Both the position numbers and the translations under genes were made by a program. A stretch of DNA of 54,266 bases. Source: a bacterium (GTDB lineage Bacteria; Patescibacteriota; Minisyncoccia; Phycocordibacterales; UBA2100). Where the stretch lies: contig JAUSGQ010000017.1 of assembly GCA_030674455.1 (NCBI GenBank), positions 1 through 54,266 on the forward strand, in the 5' to 3' direction. The notes below the pieces were generated by a model, which saw only the letters and a program-made list of their open reading frames with translations, did not search any database and had not been told where the DNA came from. Positions 35,287-42,479 of the stretch are shown here, in pieces; the first letter of the stretch is position 1; the number at the start of each line of letters is the position of its first letter.

Positions 35287-35958
35287 ATGTATTCATTCAT
35301 CGTACTCACAATCGCGGCAATTCTCGGAATGCCGCTTCCATCTGCCGCAATGCATCAGACAAATATTACGAGTATTAATCGAGAGCCAGTAGTGCTGGCA
35401 CGAACTTCGACGCCTGTTATAAAGCGTCGAACTCGTTTTGCACCCCCGCCTTCGGCAACTACTACCATACCGGCAACTCCGCCTGTCACGGTCATTCCTG
35501 TGCCGCAACCCTTGCCGTCAGCTCCACCAGTTCCGCCGCAGAGCAATGTCGCATCGCAGATTGAGGCTGCGATATTCTCGCTCTCTAATGTTGAGCGACA
35601 GAAAAACGGCCTCGCTCCGCTCGTTGTCGACTCGTCACTCGCGCAAATCGCGCGCACACATTCCGCGGACATGCTCGCCAAGAATTATTTCAGCCATACT
35701 GATCTTTCGGGTTGCGGCCTTTCCTGCCGGTTCGAAACGGCGCATTATTACTACTCAAGCATCGCGGAAAATATTCACTGGATGAGCGGGTACAATCTGG
35801 ACGCATCAGGAAGCGCGCAAAAAATCGTGAACGACTGGATGAATAGCCCAGGCCACCGCGCAAATATCTTGAACGGCACGTTCACGAACACGGGCATCGG
35901 CGTCGCCGTCCTTGGTTCGAAAATATATTCCACGACCGAATTCTCCATTCCGCGATGA
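35287..35958 (+). CDS. Secreted CAP (SCP/PR-1-like) domain protein
   Basis: 223 residues. Signal peptide (about 1-21), a Pro-rich linker (about 55-85, PATPPVTVIPVPQPLPSAPPVP-type), and a C-terminal CAP domain from about 95: SNVERQKNGLAPLVVDSSLAQIARTHSADM, FSHTDLSG, AENIHW and WMNSPGHRANILN. The His and Glu residues in FSHTD, IAENI and SPGHR form the usual metal/catalytic-like cavity. Two Cys in SGCGLSCRF are an odd addition next to FSHTD. CAP proteins are extracellular and their bacterial role is largely unknown. Confidence 0.9.
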   Translation: MYSFIVLTIAAILGMPLPSAAMHQTNITSINREPVVLARTSTPVIKRRTRFAPPPSATTTIPATPPVTVIPVPQPLPSAPPVPPQSNVASQIEAAIFSLSNVERQKNGLAPLVVDSSLAQIARTHSADMLAKNYFSHTDLSGCGLSCRFETAHYYYSSIAENIHWMSGYNLDASGSAQKIVNDWMNSPGHRANILNGTFTNTGIGVAVLGSKIYSTTEFSIPR

Positions 35959-35983
35959 AAGGTTAGAGCTCAAAGAGCAAGAG

Positions 35984-35992
35984 TGATATAAT
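35984..35992 (+). promoter_or_regulatory. Extended -10 promoter giving a leaderless mRNA
   Basis: TGA-TATAAT (hexamer 35987-35992) places the transcription start at about 35999-36000, exactly the GTG of the next gene. No ribosome-binding site precedes that GTG. Confidence 0.55.
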
Positions 35993-35999
35993 TCACCTC

Positions 36000-36311
36000 G
36001 TGATAAAGAACCCTTTCTATCGCGCAGTTCTCGCGGCAGGTTACATTGTAGCAATCTCATTCTTCTTCTTTTTTGGCACTAGGTATCTGCGGGACACTCC
36101 CGATACGATACTAACTCCGATCACGATGCTTTCGCTTTTCGTCCTCTCCGCCTCGATAATGGGCTATTTGTTTCTTGGCGCTCCACTTCAGCTGTATTTG
36201 GACGGAGACAAAAAAGGCGCAGTGGTCGCATTCGCAAAAACGGTTGGATTCTTCAGTGCAATTACGGCGCTTTTTCTCATAGGCCTCTTTGTTTCCTCCT
36301 ATCTCATGTAA
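36000..36311 (+). CDS. Small three-helix membrane protein
   Basis: 103 residues from GTG 36000. Three hydrophobic segments (about 9-26, 40-62 and 76-100), with the loop RYLRDTPDTIL after the first and LQLYLDGDKKGAVVAFAK between the second and third. The family is not recognised. An extended -10 sits immediately upstream, so the mRNA may begin with the start codon. It stands between the CAP gene and argF without obvious partners. Confidence 0.6.
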   Translation: MIKNPFYRAVLAAGYIVAISFFFFFGTRYLRDTPDTILTPITMLSLFVLSASIMGYLFLGAPLQLYLDGDKKGAVVAFAKTVGFFSAITALFLIGLFVSSYLM

Positions 36312-36320
36312 GTGTTTCGG

Positions 36321-36443
36321 CGACATTCCAATATTCTCTAGGCCGACAGAGTTGATATCGACAGGCCAAGCCACGAAATCTGCTGATTCGGTCCAAGCCA
36401 CGAAATCTCTTGATTCGCCTGTAGACGGAATGTTGGAATGTCG
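36321..36443. repeat. Inverted repeat enclosing a 27-bp direct repeat, upstream of argF
   Basis: CGACATTCCAATATTC (36321-36336) pairs with 36428-36443 (15 of 16). Inside, CCAAGCCACGAAATCT occurs at 36366 and 36393. The arm ACATTCCAACATTC recurs as a palindrome in tsaD (45221-45254). Confidence 0.8.
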
Positions 36444-36494
36444 CATAGCTAGATTGCCCGCTTGACCGCTGGCTGATAAGATGATGAATGCACT

Positions 36495-37439
36495 ATGAAG
36501 CTCCCGAAGGACATACTCACGATTCCGCAATTAAGCCGCCAAAACATTGAGCGGATTGTTTCTGATGCCTTCAGATTCAAGGAATACAAGGGCGCGCCGA
36601 AGGCGCGCGACCAGGTTTTGGAGGGTAAATCAATCGCCCTAATATTCGAGAAGAACTCCCTTCGCACAAGGGTTGCCTTTGAAACGGCGGTTAGCGCGCT
36701 CGGCGGTCACCCCATCTTTCTCTCGGGGGACAATATATTGTATAGGGCGAAGAGCGACACCAGCCGCGAAAGCATCGGCGACATCACGCAGAATCTCGAC
36801 CGGCTCGCGCACGGAATAGCGGCGCGCGTAAACAAGCACAAATCGCTTGTCGATATTACGGGCTATTCCAAGAATCCGGTCATAAATTTGCTGTGCGATG
36901 AGCATCACCCCACGCAAGCGCTCGCCGACTTGATGACGATACAGTGGCACAAAGGAAAGATGACGGGGCTTAAAGTCGCGTTCATTGGAGATGGAAACAA
37001 TGTCGCAACGTCGCTCATGGATATTTGCGCTGTCATGGGAATTGATTTTTCTATCGGCAGTCCCGCCGGCTACGAGATGCCGAAGAAATTCCAGGACATC
37101 GCCAAAGGGATAGCCGCGCAAAGCAACTCGAAACTGGAATTCACGAATGACCCGAAAATAGCGGCTGCAGGTGCCGACGTAGTCTACACCGACACGTTCG
37201 TCTCAATGGGCAATGAAGCGGAGAGCAAGAAACGCGCTGTTGATTTCAAGGCGTATCAAGTCAACGCGGAAATAATGAAGTGTGCCAAGAGCGACGCGAT
37301 ATTTATGCACTGTCTGCCGGCGCACCGCGGAGAGGAAGTCGCCGCCGAAGTTATAGACAGCAAACAATCCGTCGTGTTCGACCAGGCCGAGTGCCGTCTG
37401 CATATTGCAAAATCGCTTCTCTATCTGTTGTACAAGTAA
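36495..37439 (+). CDS. argF: Ornithine carbamoyltransferase (family assignment; lone pathway gene)
   Basis: 314 residues, normal length. Transfers carbamoyl from carbamoyl phosphate to ornithine. The carbamoyl-phosphate loop is FEKNSLRTRVAFE, with HPTQALADLMTI and the ornithine-loop HCLPAHRGEEV. FIGDGNNVATSLM and CRLHIAKSLLYLL match the OTCase C-domain. The usual Pro of FEKPS is Asn here. No other arginine or urea-cycle gene is in the window, so a scavenging or arginine-deiminase-type energy role is possible but unsupported here. Upstream is a complex repeat, downstream a convergent palindrome. Confidence 0.93.
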   Translation: MKLPKDILTIPQLSRQNIERIVSDAFRFKEYKGAPKARDQVLEGKSIALIFEKNSLRTRVAFETAVSALGGHPIFLSGDNILYRAKSDTSRESIGDITQNLDRLAHGIAARVNKHKSLVDITGYSKNPVINLLCDEHHPTQALADLMTIQWHKGKMTGLKVAFIGDGNNVATSLMDICAVMGIDFSIGSPAGYEMPKKFQDIAKGIAAQSNSKLEFTNDPKIAAAGADVVYTDTFVSMGNEAESKKRAVDFKAYQVNAEIMKCAKSDAIFMHCLPAHRGEEVAAEVIDSKQSVVFDQAECRLHIAKSLLYLLYK

Positions 37440-37446
37440 CGGATGC

Positions 37447-37492
37447 AATTCTGGCAGTCTGACTGCTCATTAGCAGTCAGACTGCCAGAATT
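37447..37492. repeat. CAGTCTGACTG palindrome between argF and pdxT
   Basis: 46 bp, perfect 21-bp arms, loop CATT. It lies between convergent genes and overlaps pdxT, whose last codons (ILAV-stop) are read from its right arm. It may terminate both transcripts. Confidence 0.9.
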
Positions 37493-38097
37493 CGTCTCAA
37501 AAAGTATTCGTGAAAGAGCGTAGTAGTCAGCTCCGGATGAAATGCGAGCGCAAGATAGTAGTTTCCTTTTGCCCCGTTAGAAGCGGAGCTTCTAACGGGG
37601 CTCACCTCCTCTTCGCACGCTAAAATTTCATTATTGTATTCAGCGAGGACACGAACATTCTTCCCTACCCTTGTGATTTTCGGCGCTCGGATAAAAATCG
37701 CGTGCATTGCGCCGAGCGACGTTTTGATATCAGCTTCGAACGATTCATTTTGCCGGCCGTAGGCGTTGCGCGCCACTTCGATATCCATAAGTTGGAGCGT
37801 CACTTGGTCTTTCGTTTTATTTTGAGCGTTTTTGGAGAGCATAATTGCTCCCGCGCACGTGCCCAATATATTCGGTATCTTTTTCATCCCCTCAAAGATG
37901 CCTGCACGCTGACAAAGCTTGTAGAATGTCGTGCTTTCGCCGCCGGGCATGATGAGGGCGTCCAAACCTGCTAGGTCTTTTTTCTCACGGACGGAAATTA
38001 CCGCAACATCCTTGTGCAATTTTTTTGCGGCATTTTTCACCGCTTCAATGTGCTCCGAAACATCCCCCTGTAGCGCAAGTACACCTATAGTTAGCAT
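37477..38097 (-). CDS. pdxT: Pyridoxal 5'-phosphate synthase glutaminase subunit
   Basis: 206 residues from ATG 38097 (GTG 38103 is possible). Supplies ammonia to PdxS. Oxyanion-hole PGGESTT, nucleophile Cys in GTCAGAI and the catalytic His in FHPEL. Residues near EEEVSPVRSSASNGAKGN contain about 14 extra residues encoded by a perfect 31-bp palindrome (37571-37601), placed between the strand ILACEE and the catalytic His segment. The C-terminus ILAV is encoded by a second repeat. It is coupled to pdxS with a gap of a few bases. Confidence 0.95.
   Translation of the reverse strand: MLTIGVLALQGDVSEHIEAVKNAAKKLHKDVAVISVREKKDLAGLDALIMPGGESTTFYKLCQRAGIFEGMKKIPNILGTCAGAIMLSKNAQNKTKDQVTLQLMDIEVARNAYGRQNESFEADIKTSLGAMHAIFIRAPKITRVGKNVRVLAEYNNEILACEEEVSPVRSSASNGAKGNYYLALAFHPELTTTLFHEYFLRRILAV
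37571..37601. repeat. 31-bp palindrome inside pdxT
   Basis: Perfect 14-bp arms GCCCCGTTAGAAGC around GGA, in frame and without a stop codon. Confidence 0.9.
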
Positions 38098-38105
38098 GCT
38101 CACTG

Positions 38106-39014
38106 TTAGATTCCGCGCTCCGCGTATTTAGTCGGAAGGGTTGCGATTTCCAGACCTGCCATCGCATCTCCCAATCCCTTGCTCGCTTCCGCGATTTTTT
38201 TCTTGTCGTTATAATGCGCAACCGCATCTACGATTGCTTTCGCGCGCTTGCCCGGATTGCTGCTCTTGAAAATTCCGGAGCCGACGAAAACGCCGTCAAC
38301 TCCCAACTGCATGCACAAAGCGGCATCGGAGGGCGTCGCGATTCCACCGGCCGCGAAGTTGACCACGGGCAATCTGCCTAATTTTGCTATTTGAATGAGC
38401 AGTTCGGGCGAGACTCTATATTCGACTGCTTTCGCCTTGATTTTTCCTATCTGCTTCTTGCGCAAAAATTCCTTGAGTTCGACAATTCCCTTTTCAACCG
38501 CGTGAATATGCCTCACAGCTTCCACGATGTTGCCGCTTCCGGCTTCGCCCTTCGTTCGTATCATCGCGGCACCTTCGCGCAAGCGGCGCACCGCTTCTCC
38601 GAGATTGCGCGCGCCACAGACGAACGGAATCGTGAACTTTGTTTTATCGATATGAAATTCCTCGTCGGCCGGCGTTAAAACTTCGCTCTCATCTATATAG
38701 TCAACTTCAAGCGCCTCAAGAACTTGGGCCTCAACGAAATGCCCGATTCTGCACTTCGCCATGACCGGAATAGTCACCGCTTTTTGGATGCCGATTATCA
38801 TTTCGGGGTCCGACATTCGCGCGACTCCGCCCTGCACCCGGATGTCGGACGGCACTCGTTCCAATGCCATGACGGCGACGGCTCCCGCGTCTTCCGCGAT
38901 TTTCGCCTGCTGCGCGTTCGTGACATCCATAATGACGCCGCCTTTTAGCATGCGCGCGAGCCCTGCTTTCAGTTCAAAGGTTCCTTTTTTCTGTTTTGAG
39001 TTCTTTTCTTTCAT
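38106..39014 (-). CDS. pdxS: Pyridoxal 5'-phosphate synthase lyase subunit
   Basis: 302 residues from ATG 39014 (a longer frame to 39056 adds an unlikely 14 residues). A TIM-barrel enzyme that builds pyridoxal phosphate from ribose 5-phosphate, glyceraldehyde 3-phosphate and PdxT-derived ammonia. Conserved: [45 protein letters not shown] with the Schiff-base Lys, [28 protein letters not shown] and [16 protein letters not shown]. Length and motifs are complete. It is transcribed first, then pdxT. Confidence 0.96.
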   Translation of the reverse strand: MKEKNSKQKKGTFELKAGLARMLKGGVIMDVTNAQQAKIAEDAGAVAVMALERVPSDIRVQGGVARMSDPEMIIGIQKAVTIPVMAKCRIGHFVEAQVLEALEVDYIDESEVLTPADEEFHIDKTKFTIPFVCGARNLGEAVRRLREGAAMIRTKGEAGSGNIVEAVRHIHAVEKGIVELKEFLRKKQIGKIKAKAVEYRVSPELLIQIAKLGRLPVVNFAAGGIATPSDAALCMQLGVDGVFVGSGIFKSSNPGKRAKAIVDAVAHYNDKKKIAEASKGLGDAMAGLEIATLPTKYAERGI

Positions 39015-39092
39015 GAGCCAAAAACAGAATATAACCGCTTGCGGGCAATCTGGCAAGAATCAAGCTGCTATGATTAACTTATCGAAATCATC

Positions 39093-39161
39093 CCTTATAT
39101 GCTTATTCCCTCCTTCGCATAAAGCTACGGACGGGCACTGCGCGCGAATAAGCATATAAGG
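39093..39161. repeat. CTTATTC-family element with core, disrupting an MGMT-like gene
   Basis: 16-bp arms (CCTTATATGCTTATTC / GAATAAGCATATAAGG) flank a 37-bp core (39109-39145, containing TTCGCATAAAGCTAC and GCGCGC). A near-identical core is at 53653-53689, and a coreless version is at 53515-53544. Confidence 0.9.
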
Positions 39162-39426
39162 AGAAAAGCTTGAGAAATCATTTCAACAAAAGGTTCTTGC
39201 GGTTGTTGCGAAAATCTCTAATGGGGAAACTTTGACTTATAAAGAAGTTGCGAGGCGCGCCGGAAGTGCAAATGCAAGTCGGGCAGTTGGGAATATTCTA
39301 AAGCAAAATTACGACCCAAAAATACCATGCCATCGCGTCATCCGAAGCAGCGGCAAAGCCGGCGGTTACAATCGCGGCGCTCGCGCAAAAATCAAACTGT
39401 TAGGAGCAGAGGGTGTAAAACTGTAA
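39160..39426 (+). pseudogene. MGMT/alkyltransferase-like DNA-binding protein, N-terminus interrupted by a repeat
   Basis: The frame from 39160 reads ...EKSFQQKVLAVVAKISNGETLTYKEVARRAGSANASRAVGNIL, then the PCHRVIRSSGKAGGY active-site region of O6-alkylguanine transferases/ATL proteins, ending at 39426. The first usable start is TTG 39232, which would cut off the first helix and leave 64 residues. An in-frame ATG at 39070 (MINLSKSS...) is separated from the domain only by the repeat element and a single TAA (39157-39159) that the element itself supplies. It is either a repeat-killed gene or a shortened protein. The PCHR Cys is the methyl acceptor. Confidence 0.65.
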
Positions 39427-39546
39427 TTGCCAGGAACAATCAGTCTTTGTGAGCGTAACAAAAACGAGGAAACAAAACGCTGGATTGCTTCGCGGAGTTT
39501 ATCCAGAGTACTCGAAGGACTCGCAATGACGGAAGTTAGATACTAT

Positions 39547-40083
39547 TCAAAACGCTTTGAAATTCGTTCCGGCGATTCCGCCGTTCGACCCTGAGATAAG
39601 GGTTTCTTTGTGCAGGTCAAACTGCCTGTCGCCGTCGTCTACATAGAGCAGCGCTTGGTACGACTCTCCCGCGACAGTGGCCCGCAAAAGAGGCACGTTT
39701 ACATCTTTGTAACTTCCGGCTTCAAATCTTCCTGCACCAAGTACTCGTCCGTCTTTGTCGCGAATGCCGACCCATCCCATCTCTAAAAGCGTAAGCGACG
39801 CGACTTGCACTTGAGACCCTGCCTTCTGATCGTTCACGCTTACAAATTCTCCGCCCACGGCGGAAGAAGTCGCGGGAGATGTCCCGACTTCGCCCGTAGG
39901 CAACGCTTCATCTGAAGTCGTCGCATCAGACTCGGTAATCGCGCCGTTTTCCGTATTTAGCTCGTCAACCAAAACTGCGTTCCGCGCCTGTTTGTAGCCC
40001 AAATCCCACGCAAAGATAAGCAGTGCGATAATCGCCACAATAGCGGTTATTTGATTGCTTCTTTTGTTCATATTGATGTTCAT
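39547..40083 (-). CDS. Membrane-anchored DUF7282-like protein
   Basis: About 178 residues (ATG 40083 or 40071). One transmembrane helix near the N-terminus (ITAIVAIIALLIFAW), an acidic Thr/Ser-rich linker (about 45-85) and a beta domain with the pattern VSVNDQKAGSQVQVASLTLLEMGWVGIR ... LGAGRFEAGSYKDVNVPLL ... YQALLYVDDGDRQFDL, which matches the DUF7282 type of extracellular beta-sandwich. Function is unknown. The gene is isolated between an interrupted MGMT-like gene and tsaC. Confidence 0.7.
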   Translation of the reverse strand: MNINMNKRSNQITAIVAIIALLIFAWDLGYKQARNAVLVDELNTENGAITESDATTSDEALPTGEVGTSPATSSAVGGEFVSVNDQKAGSQVQVASLTLLEMGWVGIRDKDGRVLGAGRFEAGSYKDVNVPLLRATVAGESYQALLYVDDGDRQFDLHKETLISGSNGGIAGTNFKAF

Positions 40084-40146
40084 AACGGTCAATGCGATAC
40101 CTAAAGTGTATGCGATGTGCGGGAAGAGTCAAACGTCCGTAAAATC

Positions 40147-40800
40147 TCACATTTCTACGCGAATTGCGTTCCAAATCTCATCAACGGGAATTGCTCCTTC
40201 GCGCAAAATTATCGGTTCCTTCCCGACTAAATCTACTACCGTAGAAGGCTGCTGTTCATTTCTGTGGGCGGGTAGAACCCCGGCATCAATCGCCAGGTCT
40301 ACATCCTTCGTTCTAAGTCCGAACTGTTTCAAAATCGCGCTTAAGGTGCGTTCTGCTTTATGTCCGCTTAGATTTGCGCTCGTAGTCGTGATGGGCTTCC
40401 CGAATTTCTTGGCGAGCGCGAGGCAAAACGGATTGTCAGGAATTCGAAAACCGATTTTTTTCGTTCTCTTCGCGATACCTGTTTTTATTCCCTTTTTCTT
40501 TCCCAGTATCAGCGTAAGAGGCCCCGGCAGAAATTCTTTTGCGAGCATACGCGCCATGTCGGGTATTTCCGCATACTGCTCCATCATTTTCATATCCGCG
40601 ACGATCGTATGAATCGGCTTCCTCTCATCGCGTCCTTTTATTTGATATATCTTGCCGACTGCCTTATCCGAAAGCGCATCCGCCCCGAGCCCATAGAGAG
40701 TGTCGGTGGGGTAAATCACAACGCCTCCCCCACGAACCACCTTCACTGCTTCTTTCACGCATGCATTTAAACCATGCTTTTTTAGGTTCAAGACTTCCAT
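40147..40800 (-). CDS. tsaC: Threonylcarbamoyl-AMP synthase (YrdC/Sua5)
   Basis: 217 residues, a YrdC domain. Makes threonylcarbamoyl-AMP from Thr, bicarbonate and ATP, the first step of t6A37 formation on tRNA. Motifs: VVIYPTDTLYGLGADA, KGRDERKPIH, FLPGPLTLIL, the SxN signature TTSANLSG and the late Arg in ILREGAI. TsaD, which uses the product, is 4.1 kb to the right. The KKIGFRIPDNPFC segment is normal for the family. Confidence 0.94.
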   Translation of the reverse strand: MEVLNLKKHGLNACVKEAVKVVRGGGVVIYPTDTLYGLGADALSDKAVGKIYQIKGRDERKPIHTIVADMKMMEQYAEIPDMARMLAKEFLPGPLTLILGKKKGIKTGIAKRTKKIGFRIPDNPFCLALAKKFGKPITTTSANLSGHKAERTLSAILKQFGLRTKDVDLAIDAGVLPAHRNEQQPSTVVDLVGKEPIILREGAIPVDEIWNAIRVEM

Positions 40801-40842
40801 ATTTCAATTATCCACCATTCTTAGGAATTCCACACATAACCG

Positions 40843-40857
40843 TACCATTGAATGGTA
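40843..40857. promoter_or_regulatory. Palindrome overlapping a possible start codon
   Basis: TACCATT-G-AATGGTA, perfect 7-bp arms, containing ATG 40852 of the following HTH gene. It may be an autoregulatory operator. Confidence 0.4.
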
Positions 40858-40869
40858 TCGTGTACGTTA

Positions 40870-41565
40870 ATGCTCTCTAAATGGCAACATGTAAAGCAGC
40901 GCGCCATAAGTATGCGGCGACACGGCGCATCCGTTCGTGACATTGAAAAGCGGCTGGGCATCCGACGTTCGACATTGAGCTATTGGTTCACAAAAGTGCC
41001 GTTATCAAAACATCATCTTAGACTCCTCAAGAAGCGAGCCGACAAAGCTCTTGTTAAAGCCCGTGTCCAAGCGGTGAAGTGGCACAATGCGAGAAAACGT
41101 GAACGGGTCGCGTTAGCAGAAAACGAAGCTCGACAAAGTTTGTCAAAATTAAATCTGGAGCAAATCGAACTCCTTGAACTCGCACTGGCTATGCTATATC
41201 TCGGAGAAGGTGCGAAAAAGAATAGCCAAACCTCATTGGGTAATTCTAGTCCTGAGATTCTGGCATTTTTTGTGCATGCATTACAAAAGCTCTATGGAGC
41301 AACTGCATCAGACTTCAAATGTTACCTGCACCTTAGGGCTGATCAAAACCAGCGTGAGCTGCGAAGATTTTGGTCGCGAACACTAGGTATACCCGAATCG
41401 AGGTTCGGCAAGACCCTCGTTGATCATCGCACGCAGGGCTCATCTACATATCCAAACTACAAAGGAGTCTGCGCGGTAACCTACTCTCGAGTGGCCGTTA
41501 AGCGTAAATTGTTATATATTGCCGATGTATTCTGCAGCCACGTTGCAGAAAATATGCGCGGTTAG
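40870..41565 (+). CDS. HTH protein with LAGLIDADG-like C-terminal domain
   Basis: 231 residues from ATG 40870 (ATG 40852 possible). The N-terminus is a resolvase-type HTH (MRRHGASVRDIEKRLGIRRSTLSYWFTKVPLS), then a basic linker and a domain with LAMLYLGEGAKKNSQTSLGNSSPEILAFFVHALQKLYG and FKCYLHLRADQNQRELRRFWSRTLGIPESRF, which resembles single-motif LAGLIDADG/homing-endonuclease relatives in CPR genomes. It may be a DNA-binding regulator or a mobile endonuclease. The last four codons (ATGCGCGGTTAG) lie in the 5' end of tRNA-Val. Confidence 0.6.
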   Translation: MLSKWQHVKQRAISMRRHGASVRDIEKRLGIRRSTLSYWFTKVPLSKHHLRLLKKRADKALVKARVQAVKWHNARKRERVALAENEARQSLSKLNLEQIELLELALAMLYLGEGAKKNSQTSLGNSSPEILAFFVHALQKLYGATASDFKCYLHLRADQNQRELRRFWSRTLGIPESRFGKTLVDHRTQGSSTYPNYKGVCAVTYSRVAVKRKLLYIADVFCSHVAENMRG

Positions 41566-41627
41566 CTCAGTGGTAGAGCGTCTCGTTGACGTCGAGAAGG
41601 CCGAAGGATCGTTCCCTTCACCGCGCA
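41556..41627 (+). tRNA. tRNA-Val (anticodon GAC) with unusual T-loop
   Basis: 72 nt. Acceptor GCGCGGT / ACCGCGC, D-arm GCTC-AGTGGTA-GAGC, anticodon stem TCTCG/CGAGA with loop TTGACGT giving GAC, T-stem GAAGG/CCTTC. The T-loop is ATCGTTC rather than TTCRANY: the 54-58 pair is A-T instead of T-A. The first 10 nt overlap the preceding CDS. Confidence 0.85.
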
Positions 41628-41632
41628 CAAAT

Positions 41633-42367
41633 TCATTGGCCACCCAATCCGGCAACTGTTTTTTGCGCCAATTCGAGACAATGCTCAAGCCGTTCGGTAA
41701 TATCGCTTTCTTTAAGACGGATGACATGCCAACCGTTCTGCTTTAGGAATTTATCTTTGAGCTTGTCTTTTTCTAACTGTACTCCGGAATGCGCTTTGAG
41801 GTTGTCGCATTCAATGGCGATTCGGCCGTTTCGGCAGAAGACCACTAAATCAAGCCGGTACCGCTTGCCGCCTTTAGATATATTAAATTCCTTTTCTGTT
41901 TTGATACCAAGCCGGCGCAATCCCCTCTCAATAATTTGCTCTGTGGGCGCAACGCCGTACAGCTCTAAAATATCGCCCGCTTTGAGCAAAGATTTCAGCG
42001 TCGTAAACCCGAAAGAGACTCGGCGTGGGATGATATTTTTTATTGGGTATGCAAGCTTTTTTACCCACGCCAATTCAATCCTCAAATAATTATCGTTCGC
42101 CCGCGGGTGATGTTTTTCTTTCGGCAGCAAATCAATTCTTTTAGCAGTCTGACTGCTACGTACGCGCGCATAATATTGAACGCGCTTGCCAAATCTTCCA
42201 AACTCTGCCGGCTGATAAAAAGCCAAGTGAGTGAATTTCCGCCTCGGCAGATACGCAACCGGAATTCTGTACCAATGTTCTTTTAATAATATTCGGAGGT
42301 CTCTCTTGTCTTTCAATACGCAGACCAAAACTGTTTTCTTACGTTTGGGTTTTTCAATCTTGCTCAT
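41633..42367 (-). CDS. DUF559-like / Vsr-like PD-(D/E)XK endonuclease
   Basis: 244 residues. The N-terminal half (VLVCVLKDKRDLRILLKEHWYRIPVAYLP, HLAFYQPAEFG) is an uncharacterised CPR module. The C-terminal half has a nuclease core: GVAPTEQIIERGLRRLGI, RYRLDLVVFCRNGRIAIECDN and DKLKDKFLKQNGWHVIRLKESDI, the D...ExD/E pattern and final helix of DUF559/very-short-patch-like enzymes. Residues VRSSQTAK in the N-terminal half are encoded by a CAGTCTGACTG palindrome (42142-42158). It ends 5 bp after the tRNA-Val gene, convergent with it. Probable DNA repair or defence role. Confidence 0.75.
   Translation of the reverse strand: MSKIEKPKRKKTVLVCVLKDKRDLRILLKEHWYRIPVAYLPRRKFTHLAFYQPAEFGRFGKRVQYYARVRSSQTAKRIDLLPKEKHHPRANDNYLRIELAWVKKLAYPIKNIIPRRVSFGFTTLKSLLKAGDILELYGVAPTEQIIERGLRRLGIKTEKEFNISKGGKRYRLDLVVFCRNGRIAIECDNLKAHSGVQLEKDKLKDKFLKQNGWHVIRLKESDITERLEHCLELAQKTVAGLGGQ
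42142..42158. repeat. CAGTCTGACTG-family palindrome inside the nuclease gene
   Basis: TAGCAGTC-T-GACTGCTA, 17 bp, in frame. Confidence 0.85.
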
Positions 42368-42377
42368 GTTGATAATC

Positions 42378-42472
42378 CCAATCTACTAATGATACGAATA
42401 CTGCGAATGGCTACAAATATGCCTATCCCTAATTAGTAGTAATTTGTAGATTGGAATGCATACGTAGATTGG
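42378..42472. repeat. Short inverted repeats upstream of the nuclease gene
   Basis: CCAATCTAC (42378-42386) faces GTAGATTGG at 42446-42454 and 42464-42472, and CTACTAAT faces ATTAGTAG (42432-42439). No gene lies in 42368-42479. Confidence 0.6.
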
Positions 42473-42479
42473 TACATTT

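Noticed and set aside
38761-39159. 132-codon plus-strand frame ending in the CTTATTC element
   Set aside because: Most of it is antisense to pdxS. Only its last part from ATG 39070 matters, as the possible lost N-terminus of the MGMT-like gene.
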